In this document: in pieces, positions 46,387 to 57,874 of the stretch | Position numbering within the stretch: the first letter of the stretch is position 1 | Layout of the letters: each line of letters opens with the position of its first letter | From: Gambelia wislizenii | Lineage: Eukaryota; Chordata; Lepidosauria; Squamata; Crotaphytidae | Assembly (NCBI GenBank): GCA_030847615.1 | Contig: JAUMIR010000001.1 | Coordinates: forward strand, 166,505,001-166,569,000 | DNA: 64,000 nucleotides | Direction of reading: 5' to 3' | Notes under the pieces: generated by a model | What the model was told of the DNA's origin: nothing | The model's input: only the letters and a program-made list of their open reading frames with translations | Databases searched by the model: none | Program-made: the position numbers and the translations under genes

Positions 46387-46724
46387 CAGTCCTCCCTCAA
46401 CATTCGTGGCCTCCACACTCCCGGTTCTGCATATTCACGGTTTGCCGCGAGGGGAGGCCGAGGAAAGTGGCGACGGGGTCTCTGAGGCCCCGTCTCCACT
46501 TTCAGGAGGAGGGGGGAGGAGGGGGGAAGCGACAACGGGGCCTCCGGAGGCCCCGTGGTCGCCTGGAGAGGGAGGTGGGAGTTGGGGAGAGGTGACTACG
46601 GGGCCTCCGGAGGCTCTCTGGTCGCTTCAGGAGGGAGGGGTAGGGCAGTCTTTATTCGTGGAATTTTCACATTCGGGGGGGGGTCTGTGGAACCTAACCC
46701 CCCACGAATGTGAAGGGACAACTA
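46387..46724. mobile_element. Tigger-type MITE with GC-rich internal repeats
   Basis: CAGTCCTCCCTCAACATTCG opens; GAAGGGACAACTA closes; TA flanks. The interior has two GGGGCCTCCGGAGGC boxes (near 46538 and 46599) and a related GGGGTCTCTGAGGCC box near 46475, spaced about 61-63 bases. Confidence 0.75.
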
Positions 46725-46954
46725 TATTGAATAGGTATCAAAAGGATACTCTCAATGGTGGTTGGCTTGAGAGTGTTGTAACTGAGCACAGACTTTCTGG
46801 GGGGAGGGGTCACTACTTCTAGGAATTTTCTGAGATTGAACAAATGTTCAGAATTTACCCTACTTGCAGGTAATTAGAAAATAATGAATCAAATCCAGTC
46901 CTGCTATAAAGCCTAATGAGGATCCTGTCTCAGGTAGCAGGTTGGGAGGTGGGG

Positions 46955-47165
46955 TGCGCGTGTGCCTGCCTTCAAATCACCTGTCGATTTATGTCAACCC
47001 CATTAATTTCATAGTGTTTTCTTAGGGAAGAAAGACTCGTGTCTTTGCCAGTTACTTCCTCTAAAATAAAGCCTAGAAAGCCTGGTATTTGTTGGCTGTT
47101 TCCTATCCAAGTACCGTACTAACCAGGATGGACCCTGTTTAGCTTCCAAGTTAAGACAGGATCTG
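46955..47165 (-). mobile_element. 5S-derived SINE, most complete copy
   Basis: Read in reverse: a 5S-like head with AGCTAAACAGGGTCC, GGTTAGTACGGTACTTGGAT and AAATACCAGGC, then TTTTAGAGGAAGTAACTGGC, and the tail with GGTTGACATAAATCGACAGG. It shows what the uninterrupted SINE looks like between AATACC and CTAGGC. Confidence 0.75.
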
Positions 47166-47169
47166 GTTC

Positions 47170-48065
47170 CTTTAGAGTATTTAGGCCTCTAGCAGATTAG
47201 CTACCTACCTAGCAGATTGTTAGGTACCATTAAATGGTAGTTATTTAAATCTTTCTCAACCCCACCCAAAAAAATATGGGATCAGGGGGTGGTGTCATTT
47301 GGAATCTCTTGTCACTGGCATCAGAATGACTTGGATCAGCACACTTTGTGCCCAGTCACCCTATATCTGGTCTCTCTAAATGATATTGCATGTCAGGTTT
47401 AAGACTTGTTTTCAGCACATTCTTTCTTTCTCCTTAGCTGAGCTGCCTGTTTTTCGGACTCATTGCCTTTTCAAGAATACACAAAGAGGAGTCTCTTAAA
47501 CAATATAATCTGTTAGGCTATAGTACATGTTTCTATATCATATGTGTGACTTTGAAGTTACTAGTTTTCCATATCTCCAGAATTATGAGGTTGTGTAATT
47601 TAAATATTCCCAGTTATTCCAATAATAAGTAAGTATGCTGTAACTTAAAATGACAACTTGATAATAAAGTCAAGCTAATAGAGTGAAGTAAACAAAATAA
47701 AAATGACAAAGAGATTCAATGGCTTTGTACTTAACAGGGCTTTGTTAGAGCTTGTGTGTTTTCCATTTAAGTTCTGTGTTATTTCAACACCTTGCAGAAG
47801 AGAACCTATGCAAGTAGATGACTATGAGATCTGCACTGTCCTGATCTTGTAACTTGAGTTTCTACTGTGTAAGCACATGCTTTTAATCTGCAATAGTTAA
47901 CCTTTTTTTTAAAAAAAAAAAATCAAGTTCTAACTCTCTGGATTATTCAGTCTGTGTTTGGCTCTGTGAACTGCTTTTTTTTTTAATAAAGTAATTTTAA
48001 AAAAAGATTTAGATACACTAAAACCACACCAAAAATACACATGAAAACCATGCTACTAACAAAAA
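47170..48065. other. No recognised feature
   Basis: AT-rich intron; nothing supported. Confidence 0.4.
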
Positions 48066-48072
48066 TATAGGT

Positions 48073-48265
48073 CACCTCCCATATCTGCAGGGGATATGTT
48101 CCCAGACTTACTGTAAGTACTCGAAACTTACATTCACTACAGTTGGTAGTGAATCCCATAGAATTGCACCAGGAGGACCTAGGAAATGCCTAGAGAGACC
48201 ATTTCTTGGATGATGGATAATTGAAACTATGTGTACCGGTCCCGCACATACGGGGCGGGGGAGGC
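48073..48265. mobile_element. Degenerate Tigger-like MITE
   Basis: CACCTCCCATATCTGCAGGGG faces GTCCCGCACATACGGGG, and CTAGGAAATGCCTAGAGAG resembles the centre of 12128 and 48807. Ends eroded. Confidence 0.45.
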
Positions 48266-48295
48266 AACCTGTAAATCAAACTCAAACACTTAGGA

Positions 48296-48585
48296 CTTTT
48301 TCAGACAGTGCTTACTGAGCTAGAAGCGTTTCGGATGACGCCATCCCTCTCTCAGCATCGTCCGTGTCACTTCCATGTATGATTGAAGGCAGCTGCACCA
48401 TATTTTATTCACGGACAACTTCTACGGGTAAAATATGGCACAGCTGCCTCCAATCGTACACAGAAGTGACACGGACGATGCCGAGAGAGGGACAGCGTCA
48501 TCCGAAACGGACCTCCTGCTGCACGACAGCGCTGTACCTCTCTCGCAAGCTTCTAACGTGGTAAGCATTGTCTGAAAAAGTCCTT
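48296..48585. mobile_element. Foldback MITE, CpG-rich (copy 4)
   Basis: GGACTTTTTCAGACAGTGCTTAC faces GTAAGCATTGTCTGAAAAAGTCC. The core (GTGTCACTTCCATG, ATATTTTATTCAC) matches copy 1 at 2743. Confidence 0.8.
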
Positions 48586-48806
48586 AGACCAAAAAAAAAA
48601 GCTAGAAAGAAAACAAGCATACTACAAGATAAGATAAACTACTATTACTACACTATATAAAGTATATAAACTACTGCACTACCTAAAAGTGACTTCCAAC
48701 AATCTTTTCTACTGATATATGTATGTATGTATCTATATATGTATCATACAATCCAACCTCTCTCTCTTTAAACTGATTATTACATTTCTTACATTAAGCA
48801 ACCATA

Positions 48807-49070
48807 CAGTCAGACCCCATATCCACAGAACCAATATCCACAGTTTCAGTTTTCCACAGGAGAGAAAACAGGGGACACATACCATAGAGTCATGCTGGAA
48901 AATCCTTAGAGAGGCATCCTCTCAAGGCATCTCCTAGGTCTTCCAATGCAACTCTATGGTATGTTTTTACCACCAGTCCTTTATTTTAATAGGGTTCACT
49001 GTTATCCACAGTTTCCGGTATCCACGGTAAGTCTGGAAACCAAACCCCTGTAGATATGGGGATCTGACTG
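48807..49070. mobile_element. Tigger-like MITE (CAGTCAGACCCC ends)
   Basis: CAGTCAGACCCCATATCCAC to GGGGATCTGACTG; TA at 48805-48806 and 49071-49072. Sister of 12128-12392. Confidence 0.8.
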
Positions 49071-49284
49071 TAGTAATATTCAAAACAGAAAGTCATCAAT
49101 TCACCTTCATTTTTTCTCAAAAAGTATTGGGTTTCCAATCTTTCAAAAAAGTTACTATTGATTTCTCTAAAGTAGACATTTTGTTCATTTCTGCTAACTC
49201 ACAGACTTTTAAAAGCCATTCTTCCATAGAAGGTAGAGTGTTGTTCTTCAATCTCTGGGCATATAATAATCTTGCTGCTGTAAT

Positions 49285-49968
49285 CATATATATATATATA
49301 TATATATTGCTCTTAGGTGTGTTGCCATTTCCAGTGTGCTGATTGGCTGCTTAGGGAACTGACCAACCAATCAAAGCTGTGTTGGGCAGCCAGTCAGCAC
49401 ACTGGGGACAGGACCATGTGGAAATTGAAATCCTTTGTAAACATGGTGGCTGCAGAGGGAGTGTGAGTACCATTGGGGATGTGGTGTGTGTGTGTAGCAT
49501 GGCATGTGCCGGAGCACAGAGGGCGGCAGGGGGTAGGTTTGGAGGTGGGGGGCGAGTTCGGTAGCAGGAGGGGCAAGTTTGGTGGGGGAGGTGAGTCTAG
49601 AGGCGGAAGGGTGAGTTGGGAGGCGGGGGGCAGTTTGGATGGTAGGAGGGGCAAGTTTGGCGGTGGGAGGGACGAGTTCAGTGGTGGGAGGAATGAGTTG
49701 GGAGGCGAGAGGGCAAGTTTGGAGGTGGAGCACGTTCAGTGGCAGAGGGCCAGTTTGGCAGCAGGAAGGGCAAGTTTGGAGGCGGGGGGGAGTTTGGTGG
49801 CAAGAGGGGTGAGTTCGGTGGCAGGAGGGGCGACTTTGGAGGCGGGGGTGCAGTTCGACAGCCAGCCTACCTTACAGGGTTGTCATGAGGTCTACTGGGC
49901 ATTTGGGGGGGTGAGTTTTTTAACAGCATATGGTACGCCGGGTCCAGCTAGTGTATTGAAACGTCCTC
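49285..49968. mobile_element. Insertion in L1 carrying a GC-rich minisatellite
   Basis: Starts at a (TA)n run and ends near CCGGGTCCAGCTAG. No TIRs or clear target duplication; unclassified. Holds the array at 49530-49855. Confidence 0.5.
49530..49855. repeat. GC-rich minisatellite, about 20-25 bp unit
   Basis: Variants of GGAGGCGGGGGGCAAGTTTGG recur about 14 times; strongly G-rich on the plus strand. Confidence 0.8.
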
Positions 49969-51487
49969 TACTTTCTAGATGTTCATCAATCAGTTTCAGA
50001 ACAAACAGTTCAGGTTTTAATTGTATTTATCTTCAAAATTATGTGTATCAACATGCGTATTTGCACACAGTATTTGTAGGCCTTTTCACAGGTCCACCAC
50101 ATGTAGTAACATACCTCTTCTTGTTTTTCACATTTCCAACATACAGTCGAAGTTCCCTTATACATCTTAGACACTTTGTCAGGTGTCATATTTCAATAGT
50201 GCATAATTTTATAAAAAATATCTTTAAGGTCATAAAATAGTAAATTTCATACCCTTTGACCACATCCTTTCCCATTGTTCCATTTGTATATTATATCCAA
50301 AGTTCTTAGCCTATTTAATAATACAGTTTTTCACTTGTCCTTCATCCATATCAAATTTTAACAAAATTTAACAATACATTTTACCAATCACCTGTTCATC
50401 ATTTGTACATAATTGCAATTCAAACTGTCTTATTTTGTTCAAAGCCATATTTTTTTAATCTATCTTAAATATTTCAAATAACTGTAGGTAGGAATAGAAA
50501 ACTGTAACCCTCCTTGTTGATTCTCCAAACTATCTTGATATCTTAAACATTTCCTCCCACACCACCTCCCGTTGTTTCTATTCTATAAAAGGCTTCTTGT
50601 GCTGACATAACCTGGGTTATTTTCTGATATAACCTGGGTTTGTGTTTATTTCATATTCTCAATATGGGATGTCTCACATAGTGATTATTAAAACTACATT
50701 CAGTTTATCGTACCATAAATATCCATGCCATTGAAACCTCAAGTCATGACCTTCTAATTGCAGTAATCTTTTATTTCTCATCATCATCCATTCTTTCAAC
50801 CATACCAAACAACAAGCAACAAAATATATTTTCAGATTCGATAAGGCTAAACCTCCTCTTTGCTTCGCATTTTGTAGTATTTTAAATTTTACTCTAGGCT
50901 TTTTTCCTTTGTCAAATAAACTCAGATACTGTATATCCTTCGGTCACTGTTTAAATGGTAGATCTTTTGTCAAAACCAGTATCATCTGAAATAAAAAAAG
51001 CATTTTAAGTTACACATTCATTTTTATTACTGAAATTCTAACATAGACAAGTTTAAATTATCCTATTTCTGTGAACTATTTTTCAAAGATTGTCAGTATA
51101 GGAGTGAACAAGTAAGGTTTTCATGATGAGAATATGAGGACAGCCTTCCTTGGGTCCCCAATTGCTTATGTATTTATTTTTTGCTTCCTTCCCCTTTCAT
51201 TGCCAGACCAGACTATTCCAAATTTGGTGTGCGTGGGGGGGAATAGTATAGACACTATTAAATAGGTTTCCTGCTGTAGAAAAAGAAGAGGTGTCCTGTG
51301 ACCAGAAAATACCTAAGACTTTTATTTATAGTGCTAGAATTTGTGGTTGAATTTGTAAATATTTCTGTAAGAAAGTTGGCAATGCAGAAATTGACATTTA
51401 AAAGGTTCTTAAACATGAATTTGTTAAAAGATTTAAGCAATAAAATTGATTGGATGGCTATCCTTGTTTTTCTCTTTTGTTTGTTAG

Positions 51488-51630
51488 GTTGTGGCTCTGT
51501 GTTAAATGAGAAGGGTGAAGTCGAAATGGATGCTATTATCATGGATGGAAAAAATCTTGCCTCCGGAGCAGTATCTGCAGTGAAGTGTATAGCCAATCCA
51601 ATCAAGCTTGCTCGTCTCGTCATGGAAAAG
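51488..51630 (+). CDS. ASRGL1: ASRGL1 second coding exon
   Basis: Continues ASRGL1 after a 6.9-kb intron. The acceptor is TTTGTTAG before 51488 and the donor AAG/GTATGC after 51630. The exon is 143 bases: two bases complete the split Gly codon, then 47 codons with [24 protein letters not shown] and the [14 protein letters not shown] segment, all strongly typical of vertebrate ASRGL1. It ends in phase 0. These residues belong to the alpha subunit before the autocleavage site; the nucleophile threonine is encoded further downstream and was not found. No disabling change is visible, so the gene is probably functional. The next exon should begin near a TPH-type motif; I found no convincing match up to 64000. 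Confidence 0.93.
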
Positions 51631-52112
51631 GTATGCAGAACAGTCACTTTAACAAATCTTCTACCCATTTCTCTTTGGACTTTGGTCCCATGTACTGTGA
51701 GGTTTCATTGCCTGAGTCTCCGGCCTGGTTACAAAAGTGATAGAGGGAAGTGACAGAATGGATTGCACTGCTTCAGGCTTCTGGTGGAGCGGCCTGTGGA
51801 TCACGTTTTGTGAAAGTAAGGGTGCTCTGAAAAGAGGCATCCTACTGCTCACAATTAAAAGGTATTGCACAACTACTCAGTCTTTTTTTCATTAAAAACA
51901 TTCAGTCTTTGGACTCTGTAACCTTCCAAGAATTAGGCAGTGCAGCTGCACAGCTGTTGTTGTTGTTTATAAAAAACTCTTTGGGAGGCACCTCTAAATA
52001 GAAGACCTGCACATGGACTGGGCTCTCAAACCTTTCTATATGATGTGTGCTAACTATCCATTGATAGGGAGCTGTTTTTGTTTTTAACATGGCAGAGGAG
52101 TAATTTTTTTTT

Positions 52113-52255
52113 TAGGTATTTATACCCCACTCTTCAGCCACAAAGGCACCCAGAGCAGCTTACAAATTGTTTAAGCAATAGCAATTTACACATCTACACT
52201 GCATTAAGTGGTTTCCAATGTGTGTTAGCTAATTGCCCCCACAAGCCAGGTACTC
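52113..52255 (-). mobile_element. tRNA-derived SINE fragment
   Basis: TATACCCCACTCTTCAGCC to GCCCCCACAAGCCAGGTACTC; same family as 7449. Confidence 0.6.
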
Positions 52256-53399
52256 AAAAATGGTATCCCTCATCTGTAATCTTAAATGCCAAGAGTTCAT
52301 TCTCATTCTTCTGAGTGTTAATAACAGTACAATAGAGGTTCCTTTGCTGGTAGTGTGCCTAATCACTCAACATTTGTCACCACTGAATGTTTTGTTCAGG
52401 GAGTTGTGGTGTTTTTAAGGTCTTTGTGAGAAGAGAGGGCATGCTAACCTCATTTCTTTCCAAAGAAACATGTTGTGGGCAAATGTCATGCTTCTAATAT
52501 CCCTTCAAGCCTTCTGAGATGTGGTTAACACTTAGAGCAGCCCTTGCATGTAGAGTCCCCACTACTCAAGAACAGTTTCTCTACATAAATGTTACCTGAT
52601 TCCTTCCATGCCTCTGAGGATGTTGTGAGCTAGACCACTCAACTGGCTTGAAATCAGCCTTCACCTCATGTGATTATTTACTTTTTTACTTCATATTTAC
52701 TAACTTTTAAAATATTTAGCTATTGCAGGGGAGAGGAAAGTGCAGCCTCCAGTCTGTTTGCAGGCTCCAATACCATTCTTGTAACTCCAAACTCCCCCCC
52801 CCCATTATATATATATATATAGTTGAGACGGAAAAGTAGTGTGACACAGCAAAATAGTCAATGTGTTTGAGGTTCAATCTTTGTGAAATCATCATCATCA
52901 TCATCATCATCTAAGGCTAGCATGAGTGGATGGCACAGTGTATTTGGTCTTCCAAGGTCCTGCTGGTCTGCCCCAGGGGATTTCTGTGGTCTGGAACCCC
53001 GGCGCAGTTGCCCACTCCAGAACTATTGTTTCAATTGAATCATATACTTAAAACAAATTAGCTTAAAATAGGCAATTGTCATGTATCAAGCCAAAATAAC
53101 ACCAACAAAATAATCAGGACTGTAGTGGGTTCAAGTTGCTGCATATGGCTTCCCCTATATCAATTCCATGTGACTGACATGCACAGAGCCTCTGAGACAA
53201 CCTTTCCCAAATTTGATGTCCTCCATATGTTTTGGACTGCAACCTTTCAGCCCCAGAGAGCTGAAGGGCATTCAGGGGATGGGATGATGGGCATTGTAGT
53301 CAGAACATTTGGAGGGCACCAACTTGGGGAGGGCTGTTCTAGGAGGCCACCTTCTATTGAATCAGATCATTGATGGATCTAGCCCACTGTTGTTGGCAG

Positions 53400-53530
53400 T
53401 GACTGGTGGAAGTTTTCAAGAATTTCATGCAGGATTTTCCCATCCCTTCCTGGAAATGCCACAGATTGAACCTGGTACCTTTGGCATATGAACTGTATGT
53501 TCTTATCACTGAGCTACAGCTCTCTCTCTT
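53400..53530 (-). mobile_element. Possible tRNA-related SINE remnant
   Basis: GATTGAACCTGGTACCTTTGG...CACTGAGCTACAGC in reverse resembles a tRNA-type A and B box head. Decayed. Confidence 0.35.
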
Positions 53531-53734
53531 TATCCACCCCTTTGTGATCTCCCAGACTATGCTCTTCTAAACCTTCCAGCTTGGAGACCACTTGTCTAAC
53601 AATATGAACTGGCAAGGTGTCATTCCAACTGCCTTCAGGATAGTGAAGAACCATTTGCTGCTTAGAGAAAACCAGCACGAGAACAGACAAGCCTGCCACT
53701 TCTAATGTAGTACTCCTTATACACGGAGTGCTTT

Positions 53735-53870
53735 GTAACTCTTACCTCAGTCAGCCTCACAATTCCCCATGACATAGGTAATTTGTGTCCATTTTACAAC
53801 TGAGGGATGAGATTGGAAAAATAATGACTCAGCAAGAATGCCACTGCATCCATGGGAGCTGGCATTTAAA
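53735..53870 (-). mobile_element. MIR/CORE-SINE-like remnant
   Basis: CCTCACAATTCCCCATGACATAGG...CCATTTTACAACTGAGGGATGAGA has the order of the MIR core in reverse. Confidence 0.5.
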
Positions 53871-54984
53871 GCTAAATCTCTTATAGTCAAATCTAGCATT
53901 ATTCCCTCGATCTCACACTACCTCTAACCCTCTTCAGACCAACAGAACCATGCTGCCATTTTCCCTTCACCATTCAATGGCATTATATATGTCTGGGTTC
54001 AAATGGCATCCATTTAGAATCTGAGCCCAATAACAGTTCTTAGCTAATCTGAGTGTGGATGTGTTAATGCTTCCTTCTCGGAAATTGCTGTTTGAATAAA
54101 GACTTTCAAAATCTAGCATGCCCTTTGAAAGACATAATCCTACATGTCATTCCAGTATATCAGGGTTCAATGAAGACATTGTGTTATTTTATTTATTTTT
54201 ATATTTATAGAACATACTTCTGGGTTACCCTCTCAGATTTTATAATAAAGAACAAAGAAATACAAGCAGAAAATGCCAGAGATACCAAGGTCTCATTTTT
54301 CTCATCTAATAATAAGCCACATATAGGGGCTTTCCAAAGGATTTGTAGTCTTTGAAATCCTGCCTATTTTGACATGGTTCTAACTGGAGAAAAAGTCCAA
54401 GCCCTACATGCACTGCTCCCTGATTATACTCAGGTCTTAAAGTCCAAACATCTAGTATTTCCTCACTTTTTAGGGGGAAATTTTGGCTTAACAGACACTG
54501 GTCAGTGTCAGAAAGCCAGTTGATCAATAACTGCAGAACAGGCAGATCTGCTCTTTAGAAGGGAAATGAAAATAAAGCTGTTGCCACGGAAAAGGCACTG
54601 ATTAGGAGAGCTTTTAGCAACTGCTGTTGAAACTGAAAAACTGACGTACCAGGGTGTATTCAAAAGTCGCTTTGAGCAACTCCCTTCTTCATGAAAGATC
54701 TGAGATAATACATGAAGAATACCTTTTGAATCTCTGGTTGAAGTTGTCAGCTTTCAAGTTTTAAGATGATACAGACTGCATACTTGTGCAATTATTTTCT
54801 GTTCATTTTGTGCATAAGGTTATGAACTGTTGTTTTCATTTGAAACTGTGCATTGACACCAGAATAAATATAGAAGCAAATTCCCTCATGTTATCTCTGA
54901 GTGTCAGTTATCTCTGAGTGTGAATTTTCATGCCTACACATGAGTGCACATGCAAAGTAGATATGAGCTTTTAAAGCGTTATTA

Positions 54985-55165
54985 TAATATTTATTAGATT
55001 TCTATATCCCACTTTTTCTACATGGAGTTCAAGGTGATGTACATTTTTTTCTCCCCTGCCTGCCCCCCTGCATCTTATTTTCACAATAACCCTGTGAGGT
55101 AAGTTAGTTAGAAAGCAAATGACTATCTTCAAGTCTCCTGATGGGGTTCATAGCTGAATGAGGAT
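54985..55165 (-). mobile_element. SINE remnant (tRNA-derived type)
   Basis: TTATTAGATTTCTATATCCC...TTCAAGGTGATGTACA...ACAATAACCCTGTGAGGTAAG is a common SINE body in reverse; the tRNA-like end is eroded. Confidence 0.4.
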
Positions 55166-55405
55166 TTAACACTACTTAATTCTGCCAGAAACTCTGTCTG
55201 GCATGCAGCAAAATGTAGGTTCAGTAGGAGGGAAGTAAGTCACATACAAAATGGTGCAATTCAGGCATCCTGATAAACCATGTCTGAGATGTGTTTAGAA
55301 ATTATAACCATGGTTTGAGCCCTTAAACTGCAATTAGCACAACCCACAGTTAGGGTGATATCAGTACTGCGGCAGTAGGTGAACTATGGAATTAATAGTA
55401 CAGAT

Positions 55406-55905
55406 CACTGATTCTTAACCTATGGTCTGTGGATCCCCCAGGGGGCTGCAATGTCCTCACAAGGGTCCAGTGAAAGCTTGGCAGCTGTTCAGCCCACCTC
55501 CTTCCTGCAATGGAACAGCCATGTGACAAGAACTAAGGCAAAGCCTGGCTGGCTGGCAGGCTTGGCCTGTGCATTTCCATTTAATCCACTCTAGCTACAA
55601 ATCTGTAGGAAGAAGCAGGAGAAAAGCCTTTCCTCCCCCTATGCCTCTGAGTGAAAGTTTAGTAGATTGTGTAATTGTGTTGTTGTTGTTGTTTTAAATC
55701 TTGAGTTAAATCTTGGGGGTCTGCAGTAACAAAGGATATTTAAAGGGGGGTCCCTGGTAAATAAAAGGTTAAGAACCACTGAAGCAGACTATATCAGAGG
55801 AAAGAACTGGTAAAACCACCCCTGAGTATTCCTCATCTAAGAAAACCATATGAAATTCATGGGGTTGCCATAAGTTGACAGGTTAACTTGAAACCACATG
55901 CACAT
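55406..55905 (+). mobile_element. hAT element fused to a 5S-SINE tail
   Basis: hAT part 55406-55781 (CACTGATTCTTAACC to GGTTAAGAACCACTG), then GCAGACTATATCAGAGG...CATAAGTTGACAGG at 55784-55905. No 5S head is present on either side. A further hAT right-end fragment lies at 55908-55952. Confidence 0.7.
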
Positions 55906-56559
55906 ATTTAACCGGGGTCCCTGGCAAAGAAAAGGTTAAGAACCACTGGTACAGATCATTTCACTCCTGAACACTTTAGTCTGTTAGGGAAAGCTGTACT
56001 TTATTTGCTTTGTTTTCTTGCTTAGACAGTAAGAAATATTTAGAAGCTACATATTTCCATCCTTTGGTAACATCCCATTTGGCTTGTTACAGTATGTTTT
56101 GTAAGAGGTTGTCTCTAAAGCCTGTTTGGAAACTGTGATTAGTTCAAACCATAGCAGCTAAATTGCTAACAGGGTGTGGATGTGAAGGTTATACCTGGCC
56201 AGTGCTAGTGAGCATCTCAAGCCCTAACTGGTGCCTAACATCTTGGGAACCGGGTGCTCTTAAAGACTTATCTTTTTTCCTACATATGGCTGTGTATCCC
56301 AGTCTACTTCATAGGCATTTTCTAGGCTTCCCCACTGTGGAAGGAGAAAGGGATGGAATACCTATCCCTGAGGCAGTCTGTTTTGTACTGAGTCATTTTT
56401 ATCTGTTTTGATGCCAAGTAAAATCCTTTTTTCTTGTCCCATGCTTTAAGATTCTTGGTTTAATGCAGTTTACTGCTGTGATTATCTACTTTGCCACTAT
56501 AAAATCAGTGGGAATAATAACAATCAATAAAAGCAGAGCAGTTAATGGCATCTGCAATG

Positions 56560-56640
56560 ATCTAAAATTTATTTTGTTTGTTTGTTTGATTTGTATCCTG
56601 CCTTTCTCCCTGTTTGGGATCCAAAGTGGCTAAATGAGGT
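56560..56640 (-). mobile_element. L2-type tail fragment
   Basis: (TTTG)n then GTATCCTGCCTTTCTCCCTG; too short to place further. Confidence 0.4.
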
Positions 56641-56854
56641 GTGCCTTTCACTGCATACTCCCCAAGTATTCAAAGAATAAGGAATAAGGAAAGTGGAGTT
56701 TTACCCCCTACGTAACCGAAAAACAGTTTATCTGCTAGCTTTGTGCATGTCAGGGTGCTGTTAAAGATTAGCAGGAGCAGCAGGGCAATGGGGTGGGGTG
56801 GGGAGTAGCAATTTAATCCCTTAATAGAAATGATGGCAATAATTTTATGTAGTC

Positions 56855-57370
56855 ATAGAATCATAGAATCATAGAATCATAGAATTGCAGAGTTGGAAGA
56901 GACCACGAGGGCCATCCAGTCCAACCCCCTGCCACGCAGGAAATCACAATCAAAGCATCCCCGACAGATGGCCATCCAGCCTCTGTTTAAAGACCTCCAA
57001 GGAAGGAGACCCCACCACGCTCCGAGGGAGTGTGTTCCACTGCCGCACAGCTCTGACTGTCAAAAAGTTCCTCCTCATGTCGAGGTGGAATCTCTGTTCC
57101 TGGAGCTTGCACCCATTGCTCCGTGTTCCAGTCTCTGGAGCAGCAGAAAACAAGCCTGCTCCATCCTCAGCGTGACATCCCTTCAAATACTTAAACAGGG
57201 CTATCATATCGCCTCTAAACCGTCTTTTTTCCAGGCTAAACATACCCAGCTCCCTAAGTCTCTCCTCATAAGGCATTGTTTCCAGACCTTTCACCATTTT
57301 AGTTGCCCTTCTCTGGACACGCTCCAATTTGTCAATATCCTTTTTGAATTGTGGTGCCCATCCAGTCACC
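56855..57370 (-). mobile_element. CR1 LINE 3' end
   Basis: Four copies of the ATAGAATC terminal octamer, then the CR1 3' UTR and, in reverse, an open frame of 139 codons (57369-56950) with KKDIDKLERVQRRATKM, LGMFSLEKRRFRGDMIALF and SLEVFKQRLDGHLS. Clean frame; closely similar to the C-terminus of the CR1 at 27700. Confidence 0.9.
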
Positions 57371-57874
57371 CTGGATGTTTGGCTTTGGATTATTGACTCA
57401 AGTTATACGGCAGGGTTGACATCCTAAACAACTTGATTATACTGCATAATATAGCAACTGACTTTTTATCATGATAATATTCAGTTTTGGTTAAGGTTGC
57501 TGATAGAAAAAGTAGAAATATAAAATTTCTTTCAGGAGCATAAAAAACCCCACAACTAACTGTCTAGTGAAGCACTGAATATTCTCCTGTTTAGGAAGAT
57601 AATTTTAGGTCAATACATGTTTTTTGTTGAATGTTGTCATAGTAAAGAATCATGTAGGGAAGGCCACCAACTTGGATGGCTTTAAATTTCACCTGACTAG
57701 ATGGGATATTTTAGTACCCCAAGAGTCATGCTTTGCAGATTTCACAGAGAACTAGGCATACCATGTCATTTTATGGGATTGTCACGTCAAGAGTTTAAAC
57801 TGGGGTTTAACATTGGTGTACTTTTTGTCACATATAGTGTAAGACAGTGATACAAAAATGTCTCATACCACTTT

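Larger units (their letters stand above)
48595..50990 (-). mobile_element. L1 LINE ORF2 3' part, antisense, with two inserts
   Basis: In reverse, 50190-49965 reads CWKCEKQEEVCYYMWWTCEK (the Cys-rich CWKC...WW C-terminal motif of L1 ORF2), and 49290-49090 continues with IMITAARIIYAQR and MEEWLLKVCELAEMNK phrases. These are normally adjacent; here 49285-49968 separates them. 50200-50990 is the upstream ORF2, decayed; 48595-48805 looks like the 3' UTR. The Tigger-like MITE 48807-49070 is the second insert. Confidence 0.65.
44543..51487 (+). other. ASRGL1 intron between the two visible coding exons
   Basis: 6.9 kb of non-coding DNA. It holds a Tigger MITE (46387-46724), a reverse 5S-derived SINE (46955-47165), a foldback MITE (48296-48585), an antisense L1 (about 48595-50990) and nested insertions in that L1. 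Stretches 44543-45200, 45790-46385 and 47170-48070 show nothing I can name. A degenerate palindromic repeat is likely at 45215-45345, and an unidentified minus-strand open frame lies at 45565-45783. Confidence 0.8.

Noticed and set aside
49285..49968. Helitron
   Set aside because: CTAG followed by T at the right end fits a Helitron terminus, but I see neither a TC start after A nor the subterminal hairpin.
49473..50240. 255-codon Gly/Arg-rich protein gene on the plus strand
   Set aside because: The frame is produced by a G-rich minisatellite and antisense L1 sequence; codons follow the tandem repeat.
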